Shown: positions 46,232 through 56,938, counted from the stretch's first letter. The stretch is DNA of 64,000 nt from Lentzea aerocolonigenes (GCF_000974445.1 NZ_BBOJ01000007.1:62001-126000), one strand, 5' to 3'. Made by a program: numbers and translations. Notes: generated from the letters alone by a model not told the origin.

Positions 46232-46758
46232 CGAGTCCCCCTCCCCGTCATCACGTCTCCGGCCGCGTGCGGGCCGAGGATGCGTTCCAGCTCCGCCATC
46301 CCCTTTGAGGTCTGGCTCTTCACCGCGCCCACCGAGATCCCCAGCGCCAGCGCGGTGTCCTTCTCCGACAGGTCGAAGGCGTGACGGAGGATGACGCACG
46401 CCCGTTTGCGGAACGGCAGGCGGTCCAGCGCCGCCCGCACGTCCACCACGGCGGCCAGGTCCGGCCCGTGCGTCTGCTGTGGACCGCGGGAGAAGAACAG
46501 CGCGATCCGCCTGCGCTCACGAGTCGCGCTGCGGATGCGTTCCCGCGCCAGGTTCGCGACCACACCGCGGGCGTACGCGAGCGGGTTCTCCGCCGCGCGC
46601 AGCCTGTCCCAGCGCTGCCACAGCGCGACCAGGGCGTCCGCCGCCAGGTCGTCGGCGGCACCCGCCTCTCCCGTCAGCAACCAGGCGAAGCGGGCCAGTT
46701 CGGCGTGGTGACGCTCGAAGAAGTCGTGGAACTCCGCCGATCTGTGGTCGACGACCAT
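46228..46758 (-). CDS. ECF RNA polymerase sigma factor, SigE-family type
   Basis: A 176-residue ECF sigma factor. Region 2 (about 10-80: FHDFFERHHAELARFAWLLTGEAGAADDLAADALVALWQRWDRL...YARGVVANLARE) and region 4 (about 115-165: RAALDRLPFRKRACVILRHAFDLSEKDTALALGISVGAVKSQTSKGMAEL) are complete. It directs polymerase to a specific promoter set and is probably held by the membrane protein whose start overlaps its stop. I chose the ATG at 46758 because homology-like sequence begins there. It lies 110 bases downstream of the xyloglucanase gene on the same strand. Confidence 0.92.
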   Translation of the reverse strand: MVVDHRSAEFHDFFERHHAELARFAWLLTGEAGAADDLAADALVALWQRWDRLRAAENPLAYARGVVANLARERIRSATRERRRIALFFSRGPQQTHGPDLAAVVDVRAALDRLPFRKRACVILRHAFDLSEKDTALALGISVGAVKSQTSKGMAELERILGPHAAGDVMTGRGTR

Positions 46759-46868
46759 GTTTCTCGGTTGCCCTCTCCCTGCCACGCCTGCATCGGGCGG
46801 CAATGTACCTGTTGCCGAAGTGGGCCGGGCGGCCACGGTCCGGGGCATGGACCGTGGCCGTCCGGTGA

Positions 46869-49562
46869 TCAGGACGGGTCCCCGTACAGGACACCGCGGC
46901 CGTTGCTGCCGACGTAGACGCGGCCGAACACCTCGGGATCACCGGTGATGACCCCGCCGACGGTCCCGCCGAACTGGTTGCGGTCGTCGTTGATCCGCGT
47001 CCAGGTCGTGCCGCCGTCGACCGAGCGGAAGATCCCGGTCACGCCGTTCACCGTGCCGATGAGGTAGAGCGCCGGGTAGCGGGCACCGGCGGCCGCCTTG
47101 CCGAAACCGACGGAGTCCGCCCTATGCACGCCGGCGAGCTTCTTGAAGCTCATGCCGCCGTCGGTGGAGTGCGAGAGGCCGTCGTGGCTCGCGATCCACA
47201 GGTCCCCGGTGGCGCCGGGAGCGGCCTTGAGACGTCCGGCGGTGAGCCCACCGGCACGGGCGGCGAAGTTCCTGCCGCCGTCGGTGCTGGCGAACACCGT
47301 GCTGCCGCTGAGCGCGTAGAAGGTTCCGGGCGTGGAGCGGTCAGCCACCACGGCCGTGCCCGCGGGCAGGCCGGTGGACGCCTTCCACGTCTTGCCCCAG
47401 TCGGTGGAGACGTGCGGCAGCTGACCGGACGCGGTCCACACCAGGGTGCCGCCGTCGGCCGAGATCGCCGCCGTACCGCCGCCCGCCCCGCTCACGGGCG
47501 AACCGGCGAACGGCTTCCAGGTGACGCCGCCGTCGGTGGAGTACGCGCCGCGTTCCTCGTTGCCGTAGCCGACGCGGACCACCACGTTCGGCTTGGCCTG
47601 CGCGAAGTCGATGCCGGTGGTGTTGGTGAACCGCGGTCCGTCGGTGGCCCCGGACGGCACCTTCGCCAGGTCGTCGTGGCGGAACCCGCCGACGTCGCCG
47701 AGCGCGCTCACCAGCTTGCCGCCCGGCGGCACGACCAGGCCGAGCACCGCGGTCTCCTCCAGGCCCTTGACCGGGACCGACCAGTGCGTGGGTCGTCCGC
47801 TGTCGGCCGCGGTCACGTCCTTGCTGGCCCACAGGCCCGATCCGGTGCCGTACAGCGCGTGGCCGGAGTCGAACGGGTCGATGGCCAGCGCGCCCATCCA
47901 GTGACCGATGCCGGTGCCGACGTACGGTGCCGCGGAGGCGTCGCGCTCGGACGTCGCTCCCAGCGCCTTCCAGGTGTCACCGCCGTCGGTGGTGCGGAAC
48001 AGCTCGTCCGACGGCCACCAGCGGCACAGGGTCGTGACCATCACCGTGGACGGGCGCTGCGGGTCCACCGCGAGTCCCGCGTACCCGAAACCGGTGCCGG
48101 GCATCGGCGAGATGTCCTTCCACGCTCCGCTCGACGGCGTGTGCTTCCAGACCGAACCCGCCTTGACCCCGTTCGGGCCGGGGACGTCGGTGTACGTCAC
48201 GTAGAACGAGCCGTCACCGGAGAGCACGCCGTGGTGGGGCAGCTGGCCGGTGGGCTGGCCGGGCACGGCGGTCCAGGTGGCGCCGCCGTCGGTGGAGCGG
48301 TACAGCGAGGTCGTCCGGTCGGCGACACCCACGTAGATCGTCTTGCTGCCGGCCGGTCCGAACGTCACGAAGGACAGGCCCACTCCGCTGCTGCCACCGT
48401 CCTTCACCGGGAAGGACGACACCTGGTTCCAGGTCGCACCCTGGTCGGTGCTGCGCCACAGCCCGTTCTTGCGGGTGCCCAGGTAGAGCGTGCGGTTGTC
48501 GGCGGGGTCGATCGCGAGCCGCTCGCCCATCGACCGGCCGTCCTCGTTGGCACCGAGCTTGAACGGCAGGTCGGTGCGCTGGAACGTCCTGCCCTGGTCG
48601 GTGGACCGCAGGATCGCGCCGTTGCCCGCCCACTCGTTGGTGTAGGTGCCGGTCGCGAGGTACAGGCGGTCGGGGTCGACCGGGTCGGTCGCGACGCTCT
48701 CGATGCCGAGCAGGTTCCAGTCCGCGGCCCAGTCGGTCAGCGGCACCCACTGGCCGGCATGGGCGTCCCAGCGATACGCACCGCCCATGTCGGTCCGCGC
48801 GTACAGCAGGCCCTTGCGGCTGGGGTTGAAGACGAACCCGGTGACGAAGCCGCCGCCCGCGATCTGCACGTTGCGCCAGGAGTACCCGCCGGAACCGGTC
48901 GCCGGGGTCGACGGCGGCGGGGTGGACGTGGTGGCGGACGGCCTGGACGCGGCGGCTGCCACGACGGGAGCGGACGGTGCGGCCGGTTTGTCCGCCTTCG
49001 CGACCTTCCACCGCTGGTCGTCCCCGCCGCGGTCGTCGGCCTGGACGACCGCCTGGCCGTCGCCGTCGTTCGCGCACAGCACCTTGCCGCTGCTGCGCGA
49101 GACGATCTTCACCGCCCCGCCGCCGACGTCGGTGAGCTTCCACTGCTGGTGCTCGGCTCCGGTGTCCGACTGCTGTTCGACGCCTGCCTGCGCCGCCGAG
49201 CCGGTGCGGACGCCCAGCACCTTCCTGCTGTTGTTGTTGACGAGCTGGTAGTAGCCGCCGTCCACGGGCTTGAGCCGCCACTGCTGGCTCGCGGCGTCGG
49301 GGCTGCGCTTCTCCTGCTGGATCCGCACACCGTCCGCCGCGTCCGCCCCGGCCACGTCCAGCGCGTTGCCGCTGCGCACCGAGACGAACTGGTAGTAGGC
49401 GGCGGCGTCGACCGTCACGGGATCGGAGTCGCTCCACACCACCCCGAGGTAGGAACCGGCGATCGCCGACACCCCCAGCGCGGCGGCGATCGCCGTCCTG
49501 TGCCTGCGTGCACGCGGCCCGACACCACCGCGCCGGCCCTGGGCGGACCTGGTCTTGCTCAT
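46869..49562 (-). CDS. secreted GH74 xyloglucanase with N-terminal ricin-B lectin domain
   Basis: An 897-residue exported protein. A Tat-like or long basic signal/anchor region (1-50; arginine-rich then hydrophobic) is followed by a ricin-B/RICIN-type lectin (about 60-185), a Pro/Ser/Thr linker (about 190-230) and two seven-bladed propellers of GH74 (about 232-897). The propellers contain many STDGG.TW and RSTDQG.TW sialidase/BNR-type repeats, starting YSWRNVQIAGGGFVTGFVFNPS..GLLYARTDMGGAYRW. GH74 enzymes cut xyloglucan internally. The usual CBM2 is replaced by an N-terminal lectin. It is divergent from the sugar importer at 49915. Confidence 0.95.
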   Translation of the reverse strand: MSKTRSAQGRRGGVGPRARRHRTAIAAALGVSAIAGSYLGVVWSDSDPVTVDAAAYYQFVSVRSGNALDVAGADAADGVRIQQEKRSPDAASQQWRLKPVDGGYYQLVNNNSRKVLGVRTGSAAQAGVEQQSDTGAEHQQWKLTDVGGGAVKIVSRSSGKVLCANDGDGQAVVQADDRGGDDQRWKVAKADKPAAPSAPVVAAAASRPSATTSTPPPSTPATGSGGYSWRNVQIAGGGFVTGFVFNPSRKGLLYARTDMGGAYRWDAHAGQWVPLTDWAADWNLLGIESVATDPVDPDRLYLATGTYTNEWAGNGAILRSTDQGRTFQRTDLPFKLGANEDGRSMGERLAIDPADNRTLYLGTRKNGLWRSTDQGATWNQVSSFPVKDGGSSGVGLSFVTFGPAGSKTIYVGVADRTTSLYRSTDGGATWTAVPGQPTGQLPHHGVLSGDGSFYVTYTDVPGPNGVKAGSVWKHTPSSGAWKDISPMPGTGFGYAGLAVDPQRPSTVMVTTLCRWWPSDELFRTTDGGDTWKALGATSERDASAAPYVGTGIGHWMGALAIDPFDSGHALYGTGSGLWASKDVTAADSGRPTHWSVPVKGLEETAVLGLVVPPGGKLVSALGDVGGFRHDDLAKVPSGATDGPRFTNTTGIDFAQAKPNVVVRVGYGNEERGAYSTDGGVTWKPFAGSPVSGAGGGTAAISADGGTLVWTASGQLPHVSTDWGKTWKASTGLPAGTAVVADRSTPGTFYALSGSTVFASTDGGRNFAARAGGLTAGRLKAAPGATGDLWIASHDGLSHSTDGGMSFKKLAGVHRADSVGFGKAAAGARYPALYLIGTVNGVTGIFRSVDGGTTWTRINDDRNQFGGTVGGVITGDPEVFGRVYVGSNGRGVLYGDPS

Positions 49563-49796
49563 GGCAGCACTCCTTGATCGTCTGCAGCTCTGCCCCTGAG
49601 TTGCCGCCGCTCGCGGAAAGGTTGCCGCGTCTTTCTCAGCGCCGTCCGTCGCCGTACGCCGGCCGGTCCGAGCCGGGTCGTGGCGTAGGGCGCGGCAGCG
49701 ACCTGCGCCAGGTCCCGCCGGTGTTCCAGTGCAGGCCGCACGTGACACACGACCTCACGGCTGATCTCGTCGCCGACGTCTCTGTTTCGTAAATTC

Positions 49797-49868
49797 TGTG
49801 AGCGCTAACAGGTCTGGCCTGGCGTTATCTAGATGTCACTTGACTGGTCCATTGTTAGCGATAACACT
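49797..49868 (+). promoter_or_regulatory. importer promoter flanked by two LacI-type operators
   Basis: TGTGAGCGCTAACA (49797-49810) and TGTTAGCGATAACA (49853-49866) are related 14-bp palindromes 56 bases apart. TTGACT (49840-49845) and AACACT (49863-49868) with 17 bases between form a likely promoter, so the second operator covers the -10 region. Similar sites before the 63254 operon suggest control by the LacI regulator at 63416. The rest of the 352-bp gap (49563-49796) shows nothing clear. Confidence 0.7.
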
Positions 49869-49914
49869 CGCCGCCTACAGCATTGTTGCCTGCCGGTGAC
49901 ATCAAGGAGAACCG

Positions 49915-51000
49915 ATGAGGCTTGTCCAGATCGCGGCCGCCACCGCGCTCGCCGTGACCCTCTCCGCGTGTGGTTCCGCGGAGAAGACGGTCGACCAGAA
50001 GGGCGGGTCGAACGACGGCGCACTGGTCGGCGTGACCATGCCCACCCGGTCGTCGGAACGTTGGATCCACGACGGCGACAACATCAAGAAGGCGTTGGAA
50101 GGCAAGGGTTACAAGGTCGACCTCCAGTACGCGGAGAACGACATCCCGACCCAGGCCAACCAGATCGAGAACCAGATCACCAAGGGCGCCAAGCTCCTGA
50201 TCGTGGCCTCGATCGACGGCACCGCGATCACCTCGCAGCTGCAGCAGGCCGCCGACGCCAAGATCCCGGTGATCGCGTACGACCGGTTGATCCGCAAGAG
50301 CCCGAACGTGGACTACTACGCCACCTTCGACAACTACAAGGTCGGTGTGGAGCAGGCCAACTCGCTGCTCGCCGGTCTGAAGACGCGCGGTGAGGGCCCG
50401 TTCAACGTCGAGCTGTTCGCGGGCTCGCCGGACGACAACAACGCCACGTTCTTCTTCAACGGCGCCATGTCCGTGCTGCAGCCGCTGATCGACCAGGGCA
50501 AGCTCGTCGTGAAGTCCGGCCAGAAGGACTTCAAGACCGTCGCGATCCTGCGCTGGGAGCCGGCGACCGCGCAGAAGCGCATGGAGGACCTCCTCACCTC
50601 GACCTACGGCGGTGCCAAGGTCGACGGCGTCCTCTCCCCCTACGACGGTCTGTCGATCGGCATCCTGTCCGCGCTCAAGAGCAGCGGCTACGGCACGCCC
50701 GCCCAGGCGTACCCGATCGTGACCGGCCAGGACGCCGAGGTCGCCTCGGTGAAGTCGATCATCGCGGGTGAGCAGTACTCCACGATCCACAAGGACACCC
50801 GCAAGCTCGCCGAGGTCACCGTGACCATGGCGGACGCGGTGCTCAAGGGCGGCAAGCCCGAGGTCAACAACACCAAGGACTACGACAACGGCAACAAGGT
50901 CGTTCCGTCGTACCTGCTGCAGCCGGTCACCGTCGACAAGTCGAACTACCAGAAGGAACTGATCGACAGCGGCTACTACACCGCCGACCAGCTCAGGTAA
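49915..51000 (+). CDS. sugar ABC transporter substrate-binding lipoprotein, ChvE type
   Basis: A 361-residue CUT2-type periplasmic-binding-protein-like lipoprotein. The signal peptide has lipobox TLSAC (Cys19). [50 protein letters not shown] is characteristic of ChvE-type multiple-sugar-binding proteins, which bind arabinose, galactose, xylose or glucose. The ATG has AAGGAG upstream. It begins an operon with a double ATPase and a permease, then a GH43 gene. Arabinose is the best guess for the ligand because GH43 and GH62 enzymes surround it. Confidence 0.93.
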   Translation: MRLVQIAAATALAVTLSACGSAEKTVDQKGGSNDGALVGVTMPTRSSERWIHDGDNIKKALEGKGYKVDLQYAENDIPTQANQIENQITKGAKLLIVASIDGTAITSQLQQAADAKIPVIAYDRLIRKSPNVDYYATFDNYKVGVEQANSLLAGLKTRGEGPFNVELFAGSPDDNNATFFFNGAMSVLQPLIDQGKLVVKSGQKDFKTVAILRWEPATAQKRMEDLLTSTYGGAKVDGVLSPYDGLSIGILSALKSSGYGTPAQAYPIVTGQDAEVASVKSIIAGEQYSTIHKDTRKLAEVTVTMADAVLKGGKPEVNNTKDYDNGNKVVPSYLLQPVTVDKSNYQKELIDSGYYTADQLR

Positions 51001-51005
51001 CCATC

Positions 51006-52532
51006 GTGTCTGACGAAATCCTGGTGATGCGCGGCATCACCAAGAGGTTCGCAGGGGTCACCGCGCTGCACGACGTCTCGTTGAGCGTGCGGCGCGGTGA
51101 GATCCACGCGATCTGCGGAGAGAACGGCGCCGGCAAGTCCACGCTGATGAAGGTGCTGTCCGGGGTGCACCCGGACGGCTCGTACGACGGCGAGATCCTC
51201 TTCGAGGGCGAGCCGTGCGCGTTCAACGGTGTGCGGGACAGCGAGCGCCGCGGCATCGTGATCATCCACCAGGAGCTGGCGCTGTGCGGCCAGCTCTCCG
51301 TGGCGGAGAACCTGTTCCTGGGCAACGAAAGAGCGCGGCGCGGGTTCATCGACTGGAACCGCACCAACCACGAGGCGCAGGCACTGCTCGACCGCGTGGG
51401 GCTCCGGGAGAACCCGACGACTCCGGTCAACGACCTGGGTGTCGGCAAGCAGCAGCTGGTCGAGATCGCCAAGGCACTGTCCAAAGAGGTCAAACTGCTG
51501 ATCCTGGACGAACCGACGGCGGCGTTGAACGACGACGACTCGCAGCACCTGCTGGACCTGCTCGACGGCCTGCGCGACGAGGGCATCACCTCCGTGATCA
51601 TCTCGCACAAGCTGGGCGAGGTCACCAGGATCGCCGACACCGTCACGGTGCTGCGCGACGGCAAGACCATCGAGACGCTGCCGGCCGAGGGCCTCAGCGA
51701 AGAGCGGATCATCGCGGGCATGGTCGGCCGCGACCTCGAGCACCGGTTCCCTCCCCGCACGCCCGACATCGGCGAGGAGGTGCTGCGCATCGAGGACTGG
51801 ACGGTGCACAGCCCCGCCCAGCCGGATCGGGTGGTCGTCGACAACGCCACGTTGTCGGTGCGGCGCGGTGAGATCGTCGGTCTCGCCGGACTGATGGGCG
51901 CCGGTCGCACCGAGCTCGCGATGAGCGTGTTCGGCCGCACCTACGGCGTCGGCATCTCCGGCCGGGTCGTCAAGGACGGCCAGGAGATCGACACCCGCAC
52001 CGTGCAGGCGGCGATCCGCAACGGGCTCGCGTACGTCAGCGAGGACCGCAAGCGGTACGGGCTCAACCTGATCGAGGGCGTGCAGCGCAACGTCTCCGCC
52101 GCCGCGCTGGAGAAGCTCGCGACCCGTGGGTGGGTGAACGAGAACGAGGAGTACACGGTCGCGGAACGGTTCCGGAAGTCCATGGGCATCAGGACGGCCG
52201 CCGTGTCGACGCCGACCGGCACGCTGTCCGGTGGCAACCAGCAGAAGGTCGTGCTGGCGAAGTGGATGTTCACCGACCCGGACGTGCTGATCCTCGACGA
52301 GCCCACGCGCGGCATCGACGTCGGTGCGAAGTACGAGATCTACTCGATCATCAACGACCTCGCCGCACAGGGCAGGGCCGTGCTGGTGATCTCGTCGGAG
52401 CTGCCGGAGCTGCTGGGCCTGTGCGACCGCGTCTACGCGCTGTCGGAAGGCCGCATCACCGGTGAGGTCAGCCGCGAAGAGGCCACGCAGGAACGCCTGA
52501 TGCAGTACATGACACGAGGACAGAACTCATGA
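51006..52532 (+). CDS. sugar ABC transporter double ATP-binding protein, GguA/MmsA type
   Basis: A 508-residue ATPase with two ABC domains. The first has Walker [11 protein letters not shown] and Walker [13 protein letters not shown]. The second has a degenerate Walker A ([11 protein letters not shown]), LSGGNQQKV signature and [13 protein letters not shown]. The variant second Walker A is normal for CUT2 importers. It begins with GTG 5 bases after the binding-protein stop and overlaps the permease by 4 bases. Confidence 0.95.
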   Translation: MSDEILVMRGITKRFAGVTALHDVSLSVRRGEIHAICGENGAGKSTLMKVLSGVHPDGSYDGEILFEGEPCAFNGVRDSERRGIVIIHQELALCGQLSVAENLFLGNERARRGFIDWNRTNHEAQALLDRVGLRENPTTPVNDLGVGKQQLVEIAKALSKEVKLLILDEPTAALNDDDSQHLLDLLDGLRDEGITSVIISHKLGEVTRIADTVTVLRDGKTIETLPAEGLSEERIIAGMVGRDLEHRFPPRTPDIGEEVLRIEDWTVHSPAQPDRVVVDNATLSVRRGEIVGLAGLMGAGRTELAMSVFGRTYGVGISGRVVKDGQEIDTRTVQAAIRNGLAYVSEDRKRYGLNLIEGVQRNVSAAALEKLATRGWVNENEEYTVAERFRKSMGIRTAAVSTPTGTLSGGNQQKVVLAKWMFTDPDVLILDEPTRGIDVGAKYEIYSIINDLAAQGRAVLVISSELPELLGLCDRVYALSEGRITGEVSREEATQERLMQYMTRGQNS

Positions 52533-53743
52533 CCACGAAGACCGCGCCGCAGACGGTCGCCGCACCGGCGACGCCGTCCAGCCGCCTCTCGATCAACCTG
52601 CGGCAGTCGGGCATCTACGTCGCGTTCGCGCTGATCATCGTGCTGTTCACGGTGCTGACCGACGGCGCCCTGCTGCAGCCGCAGAACATCTCGAACATCA
52701 TCGTGCAGAACTCGTACGTGCTGATCCTGGCGATCGGCATGATCCTGGTGATCATCGGCGGGCACATCGACCTCTCGGTCGGCTCGACGGTGGCGCTCAC
52801 GGGTGCGATCTGCGCGGTGCTGACCGTCCAGTGGGGACTCCCGTGGCCGGTGGCGGTGCTGCTGACGCTGCTCTCGGGCGCGCTCATCGGTGCGGCGCAG
52901 GGCTACTGGATCGCCTACTTCGGCATTCCGGCGTTCATCGTCACCCTGGCCGGCATGCTCGTGTTCCGCGCGCTGACCCTGACCACGCTCGGCAACCAGG
53001 GCATCGGCCCGTTCCCCGACGAGATCCGCTCGCTGGCCAACGGCTTCACCGGTGGCTACCTCGGCAACGTCGCCCTCGGCCCGCTCGGCGGCGCCGACCT
53101 GGTGAGCCTGCTCGCCGGTCTCGCCTGCGTGGCCGGGTTCGCGTTGTCGCAGTGGCGCAAGCGCGCGGCCCGGCTCGGCTACGGCCAGACCGTGGACCCG
53201 ATGCCGGTGTTCGTGCTCAAGCTCGTGGGTGTCGCGGTCGTCGTGATGGCGGTCGTGGTGCAGCTCGCCCGGTTCCGCAACCTGCCGTGGGTGCTGGTGC
53301 TGCTCGCGGCGCTCGCGCTCGGCTACTCGTTGATGGCGAACAACTCCGTGTTCGGACGGCACATCTACTCGATCGGCGGCAACCTGCAGGCCGCCACGCT
53401 GTCCGGCGTGAAGGTCAAGGCCGTCACGTTCTGGGTGTTCGTCAACATGGGCGCGCTGGCCGCGCTCGCCGGTGTCATCTTCGCGGGACGGCTCAACCAG
53501 GCCGGCCCGACCGCGGGCACGGCGTTCGAGCTCGACGCCATCGCCGCGGCGTTCATCGGCGGTGCCGCCGTGCAGGGTGGTGTCGGCAAGGTCGTCGGCG
53601 CCATCACCGGCGGCCTGATGATGGGCGTGATCAACAACGGCATGTCCCTCATCGGCGCTCCCAGCGAACGCGTGATGCTCGTCAAGGGACTCGTCCTGCT
53701 CGCGGCCGTCGCCTACGACGTCTGGACCAAGCGACGCGCCTGA
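52529..53743 (+). CDS. sugar ABC transporter permease, GguB/MmsB type
   Basis: A 404-residue CUT2 permease with roughly ten membrane segments. [27 protein letters not shown] and the terminal [31 protein letters not shown] are diagnostic. The ATG overlaps the ATPase stop (ATGA). It completes the ChvE-GguA-GguB importer and is followed 43 bases later by the secreted GH43 protein. Confidence 0.95.
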   Translation: MTTKTAPQTVAAPATPSSRLSINLRQSGIYVAFALIIVLFTVLTDGALLQPQNISNIIVQNSYVLILAIGMILVIIGGHIDLSVGSTVALTGAICAVLTVQWGLPWPVAVLLTLLSGALIGAAQGYWIAYFGIPAFIVTLAGMLVFRALTLTTLGNQGIGPFPDEIRSLANGFTGGYLGNVALGPLGGADLVSLLAGLACVAGFALSQWRKRAARLGYGQTVDPMPVFVLKLVGVAVVVMAVVVQLARFRNLPWVLVLLAALALGYSLMANNSVFGRHIYSIGGNLQAATLSGVKVKAVTFWVFVNMGALAALAGVIFAGRLNQAGPTAGTAFELDAIAAAFIGGAAVQGGVGKVVGAITGGLMMGVINNGMSLIGAPSERVMLVKGLVLLAAVAYDVWTKRRA

Positions 53744-53786
53744 CAGTTCTGCTCCACACAACAAAATCCGGAAGGCAACAACAACG

Positions 53787-56700
53787 ATGTTGTTATCCCT
53801 GCGCCATTTCGGCGTCGTTGTCGCCGTGACGGCCGCGTTGGTGACCATCCCTGCCACCAACGCGGCCTCCGCGGCCGAGTCACCGCTGCGCATCGCGGCG
53901 AACGCGTTGTCCGTGCCGAACCTCGACGAGGTCCGCGGGAACCTGACCCTGCCGACCGCCGGTGAGAACGGCACAACCGTCACGTGGACCTCGTCCAACC
54001 GCAAGGTGATCACGCCGACCGGAGAGGTGAGTCGTCCGCCCGCGGGCGGCAAGGCCGCCAAGGTCGTGCTCACGGCGAAGGTCAGCAGCGGCAAGCAGAG
54101 CACCTCCCGCTCGCTCACCGCGACCGTGCTCCCGCTGCCAGCCAAGGAACCACTGGCCGGCTACGGCTTCTTCTACTTCACCGGTGAGGGCAGCCCGAAC
54201 GGCGAGCAGATCTACGCCGCCGCCAGCAACGGCAACAACCCGTTGCAGTTCACCGAGCTCAACAACGGCCAGCCGATCCTCAAGTCGAGCCTCGGCGAGC
54301 TGGGCGTGCGCGACCCGTTCATCCTGCGCTCCCCCGAGGGCGACAAGTTCTACCTGCTGGCCACGGATCTGAAGATCAACGGCGGCAACGGCTGGGACGC
54401 GGCGCAGCGCCACGGCAGCCGGTCGATCATGGTGTGGGAGTCGACGGACCTGCGGAACTGGTCGCGCCAGCGCAGCGTCGAGGTGTCCCCGCCGACCGCG
54501 GGCAACACGTGGGCCCCCGAGGCGCACTGGGACGCCAAGCGCGGCACCTACGTCGTCTACTGGGCCTCGAAGCTGTTCGCGGAGAACGATCCCGGCCACA
54601 CGGGCGACTCCTACAACCGGATGATGTACTCGACCACGCGCGACTTCGTCACGTTCAGCCCGGCGAAGGTGTGGATCGACCCGGGCTACTCCGTGATCGA
54701 CTCGACGGTCATCGAGGACAACGGCACGTTCTACCGGTACACCAAGGACGAGCGGAACAACACGTCGACCACGCCGTGCAGCAAGTTCATCACCGCGGAG
54801 AAGTCGACCGACCTGCTCAACCCGAAGTACGACTTCGTCGCGGAGTGCATCGGCAAGGCCACCGCGACCAGCCCCGGCCTCTCCGCCGGTGAGGGCCCGA
54901 CCGGGTTCAAGTCCAACACCGAGAACAAGTGGTACCTGTTCATCGACGAGTTCGGCGGCCGCGGCTACGTGCCGTTCGAGACCACCGACCTCGCCTCCGG
55001 CAAGTGGACGATGTCGACCGGCGCCAAGCTGCCCGCCTCGCCGCGGCACGGCACGGTTCTCCCGGTGACGCAGGCCGAGCTCACCCGTCTCACCGCTGCA
55101 CCGGCGCCGGTCAAGGCCGACGCCAAGGGCCTCGTCGCGCACTGGCCGCTCAACGCCGGCTCCGGGTCGGTCGCGGCCGACGCCACCGGGCACGGCTACG
55201 ACGGCGTGCTGGCAGGCAAGACGTCGTGGTCCGGTGGGGCGTTGTCGCTGAACGGCGGGCACGTCCAGCTGCCGAACAACATGCTGACGGGCGCCGCGGC
55301 GGCCACCGTGTCCGCCGACGTGTGGATCGATCCGGGCCAGCAGACGCCGTACTTCCTCTACGGGTTCGGCAACACCGCGCCCGACGGGGCCGGCAAGGGC
55401 TACCTGTTCAGCACCGGTGACACGTACCGCGGCGCGATCGCGACCGGGAACTGGTCGACCGAGCAGGGCGTGAACTCGGGCAAGGCGTTGCCGCGCGGTG
55501 TCTGGAAGAACGTCACCCTGACCGTCGGCAACGGCGTCGAGGTGCTGTACCTGGACGGCGTCGAGGTCGCGCGCAACGCGAACGTGACGACCAAGCCGTC
55601 GGACATCGGCGGTGGCGTGACGGCGGCGAACTACCTGGGCCGCTCGGTCTACGCCGCGGACAGGAACCTCCTCGGCAAGATGAAGGACGTCCGGCTCTAC
55701 AACCGCGCCCTGTCTGGTGCGGAGGTCGCCGGCCTGCCGTCGAACAGCACGGTGATCACCTCGGTCACGCTCGCGTCCTTGAAGGCGCCGGCGATCATCG
55801 ACTCGGCGGCGAACACCGTGGTGCTGCCGGTCAAGCCCGGTACGGACCTGCGCCGGCTCGCCCCGCAGTTCGGTCTCGCTCCTGGCGCGAAGATCACCCC
55901 GTCCGGAACCGTCGACCTGCGCAAGCCGAAGAAGTTCACGGTCACCAACGCGTCCGGTGACCGTCGTGAGTGGACGGTCGAGGCCCACGAGATGCGCAGC
56001 CCGGTGCTGCCGGGCCTGAACGCGGACCCGAACATCATCGCGTTCGGCGACACGTACTACATCTACGCGACCACCGACGGGTTCGACGGCTGGAGCGGCA
56101 CCAAGTTCTCCGCCTGGTCGTCGAAGAACCTCGTCGACTGGAAGGACGAGGGCGTGATCCTCGACCTCGGCCCGGACGTCAGCTGGGCGGACAGCCGGGC
56201 CTGGGCGCCCACGATCGTCGAGCGGGGCGGTAAGTACTACTTCTACTTCTGCGCCGACGCGAAGATCGGTGTCGCGGTGTCCGACAAGCCGGCGGGCCCG
56301 TTCGTCGACTCGGGCAAGCCGCTGATCGCCCGCAACCCCGGCGGTGGCCAGGCGATCGACCCGGCGGTGTTCGTCGACAAGTCCGGCCAGGCGTACCTGT
56401 ACTGGGGCAACGGCGAGGCCTACGTGGTGCCGCTGAACGCGGACATGGTCTCGTACGACGCCACGAAGATCACGCGGCTGAACGGCCTGGACGAGTTCCG
56501 CGAGGGCCTGTTCATGGTGGAGCGCCAGGGCACGTACTACCTGAGCTGGTCGATCGACGACACCCGCAGCGAGAACTACCGCGTCGGGTACGCGACTGCC
56601 ACGAGCCCGCTCGGCCCGTTCACCAACCGCGGCCTGATCCTCCAGAAGGACCCGAAACTGGGCGTTCTCGGCACCGGTCACAGCTCGATGCTGCGCGTGC

Positions 56701-56891
56701 CCGGCACCGACGACTGGTACCTGGTGTACCACCGCTTCGCCATCCCCGGCGGGGACGGGACGCACCGCGAGACCACGATCGACCGGATGAGGTTCAACCG
56801 CGACGGCACAATCGCGCCGGTGGTGCCGACCCTGGAGAGCGTGGCGCCGCAGAAGATCCGGCGGCAGAACTGCCGGATGTTCTACAGCTGA
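53787..56891 (+). CDS. secreted protein with two GH43-type propellers and LamG domain
   Basis: A 1034-residue exported protein: signal peptide (about 1-30), an atrophied bacterial Ig-like domain (about 32-113), a first five-bladed GH43-like propeller (about 120-435, with VRDPFIL and WAPEAHWD), a LamG/concanavalin-like domain (about 450-650), a short Ig-like segment (about 655-735) and a second GH43 propeller (about 738-1020: PVLPGLNADPNIIAFGDTYYIY, WAPTIVE, FREGLFMV). The second unit keeps Asp-Asp-Glu at expected positions; the first is more divergent. It probably releases arabinose or xylose for the importer just upstream. Confidence 0.88.
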   Translation: MLLSLRHFGVVVAVTAALVTIPATNAASAAESPLRIAANALSVPNLDEVRGNLTLPTAGENGTTVTWTSSNRKVITPTGEVSRPPAGGKAAKVVLTAKVSSGKQSTSRSLTATVLPLPAKEPLAGYGFFYFTGEGSPNGEQIYAAASNGNNPLQFTELNNGQPILKSSLGELGVRDPFILRSPEGDKFYLLATDLKINGGNGWDAAQRHGSRSIMVWESTDLRNWSRQRSVEVSPPTAGNTWAPEAHWDAKRGTYVVYWASKLFAENDPGHTGDSYNRMMYSTTRDFVTFSPAKVWIDPGYSVIDSTVIEDNGTFYRYTKDERNNTSTTPCSKFITAEKSTDLLNPKYDFVAECIGKATATSPGLSAGEGPTGFKSNTENKWYLFIDEFGGRGYVPFETTDLASGKWTMSTGAKLPASPRHGTVLPVTQAELTRLTAAPAPVKADAKGLVAHWPLNAGSGSVAADATGHGYDGVLAGKTSWSGGALSLNGGHVQLPNNMLTGAAAATVSADVWIDPGQQTPYFLYGFGNTAPDGAGKGYLFSTGDTYRGAIATGNWSTEQGVNSGKALPRGVWKNVTLTVGNGVEVLYLDGVEVARNANVTTKPSDIGGGVTAANYLGRSVYAADRNLLGKMKDVRLYNRALSGAEVAGLPSNSTVITSVTLASLKAPAIIDSAANTVVLPVKPGTDLRRLAPQFGLAPGAKITPSGTVDLRKPKKFTVTNASGDRREWTVEAHEMRSPVLPGLNADPNIIAFGDTYYIYATTDGFDGWSGTKFSAWSSKNLVDWKDEGVILDLGPDVSWADSRAWAPTIVERGGKYYFYFCADAKIGVAVSDKPAGPFVDSGKPLIARNPGGGQAIDPAVFVDKSGQAYLYWGNGEAYVVPLNADMVSYDATKITRLNGLDEFREGLFMVERQGTYYLSWSIDDTRSENYRVGYATATSPLGPFTNRGLILQKDPKLGVLGTGHSSMLRVPGTDDWYLVYHRFAIPGGDGTHRETTIDRMRFNRDGTIAPVVPTLESVAPQKIRRQNCRMFYS

Positions 56892-56907
56892 CCGCGCGCT
56901 TGTCGTG

Positions 56908-56938
56908 GATCCCGCACCGGCCGCTGGTGCGGGATCCG
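56908..56938. terminator. first of two tandem hairpins between convergent genes
   Basis: GGATCCCGCACC / GGTGCGGGATCC, a perfect 12-bp stem with a 7-base loop, 16 bases after the GH43/LamG stop. Confidence 0.75.
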
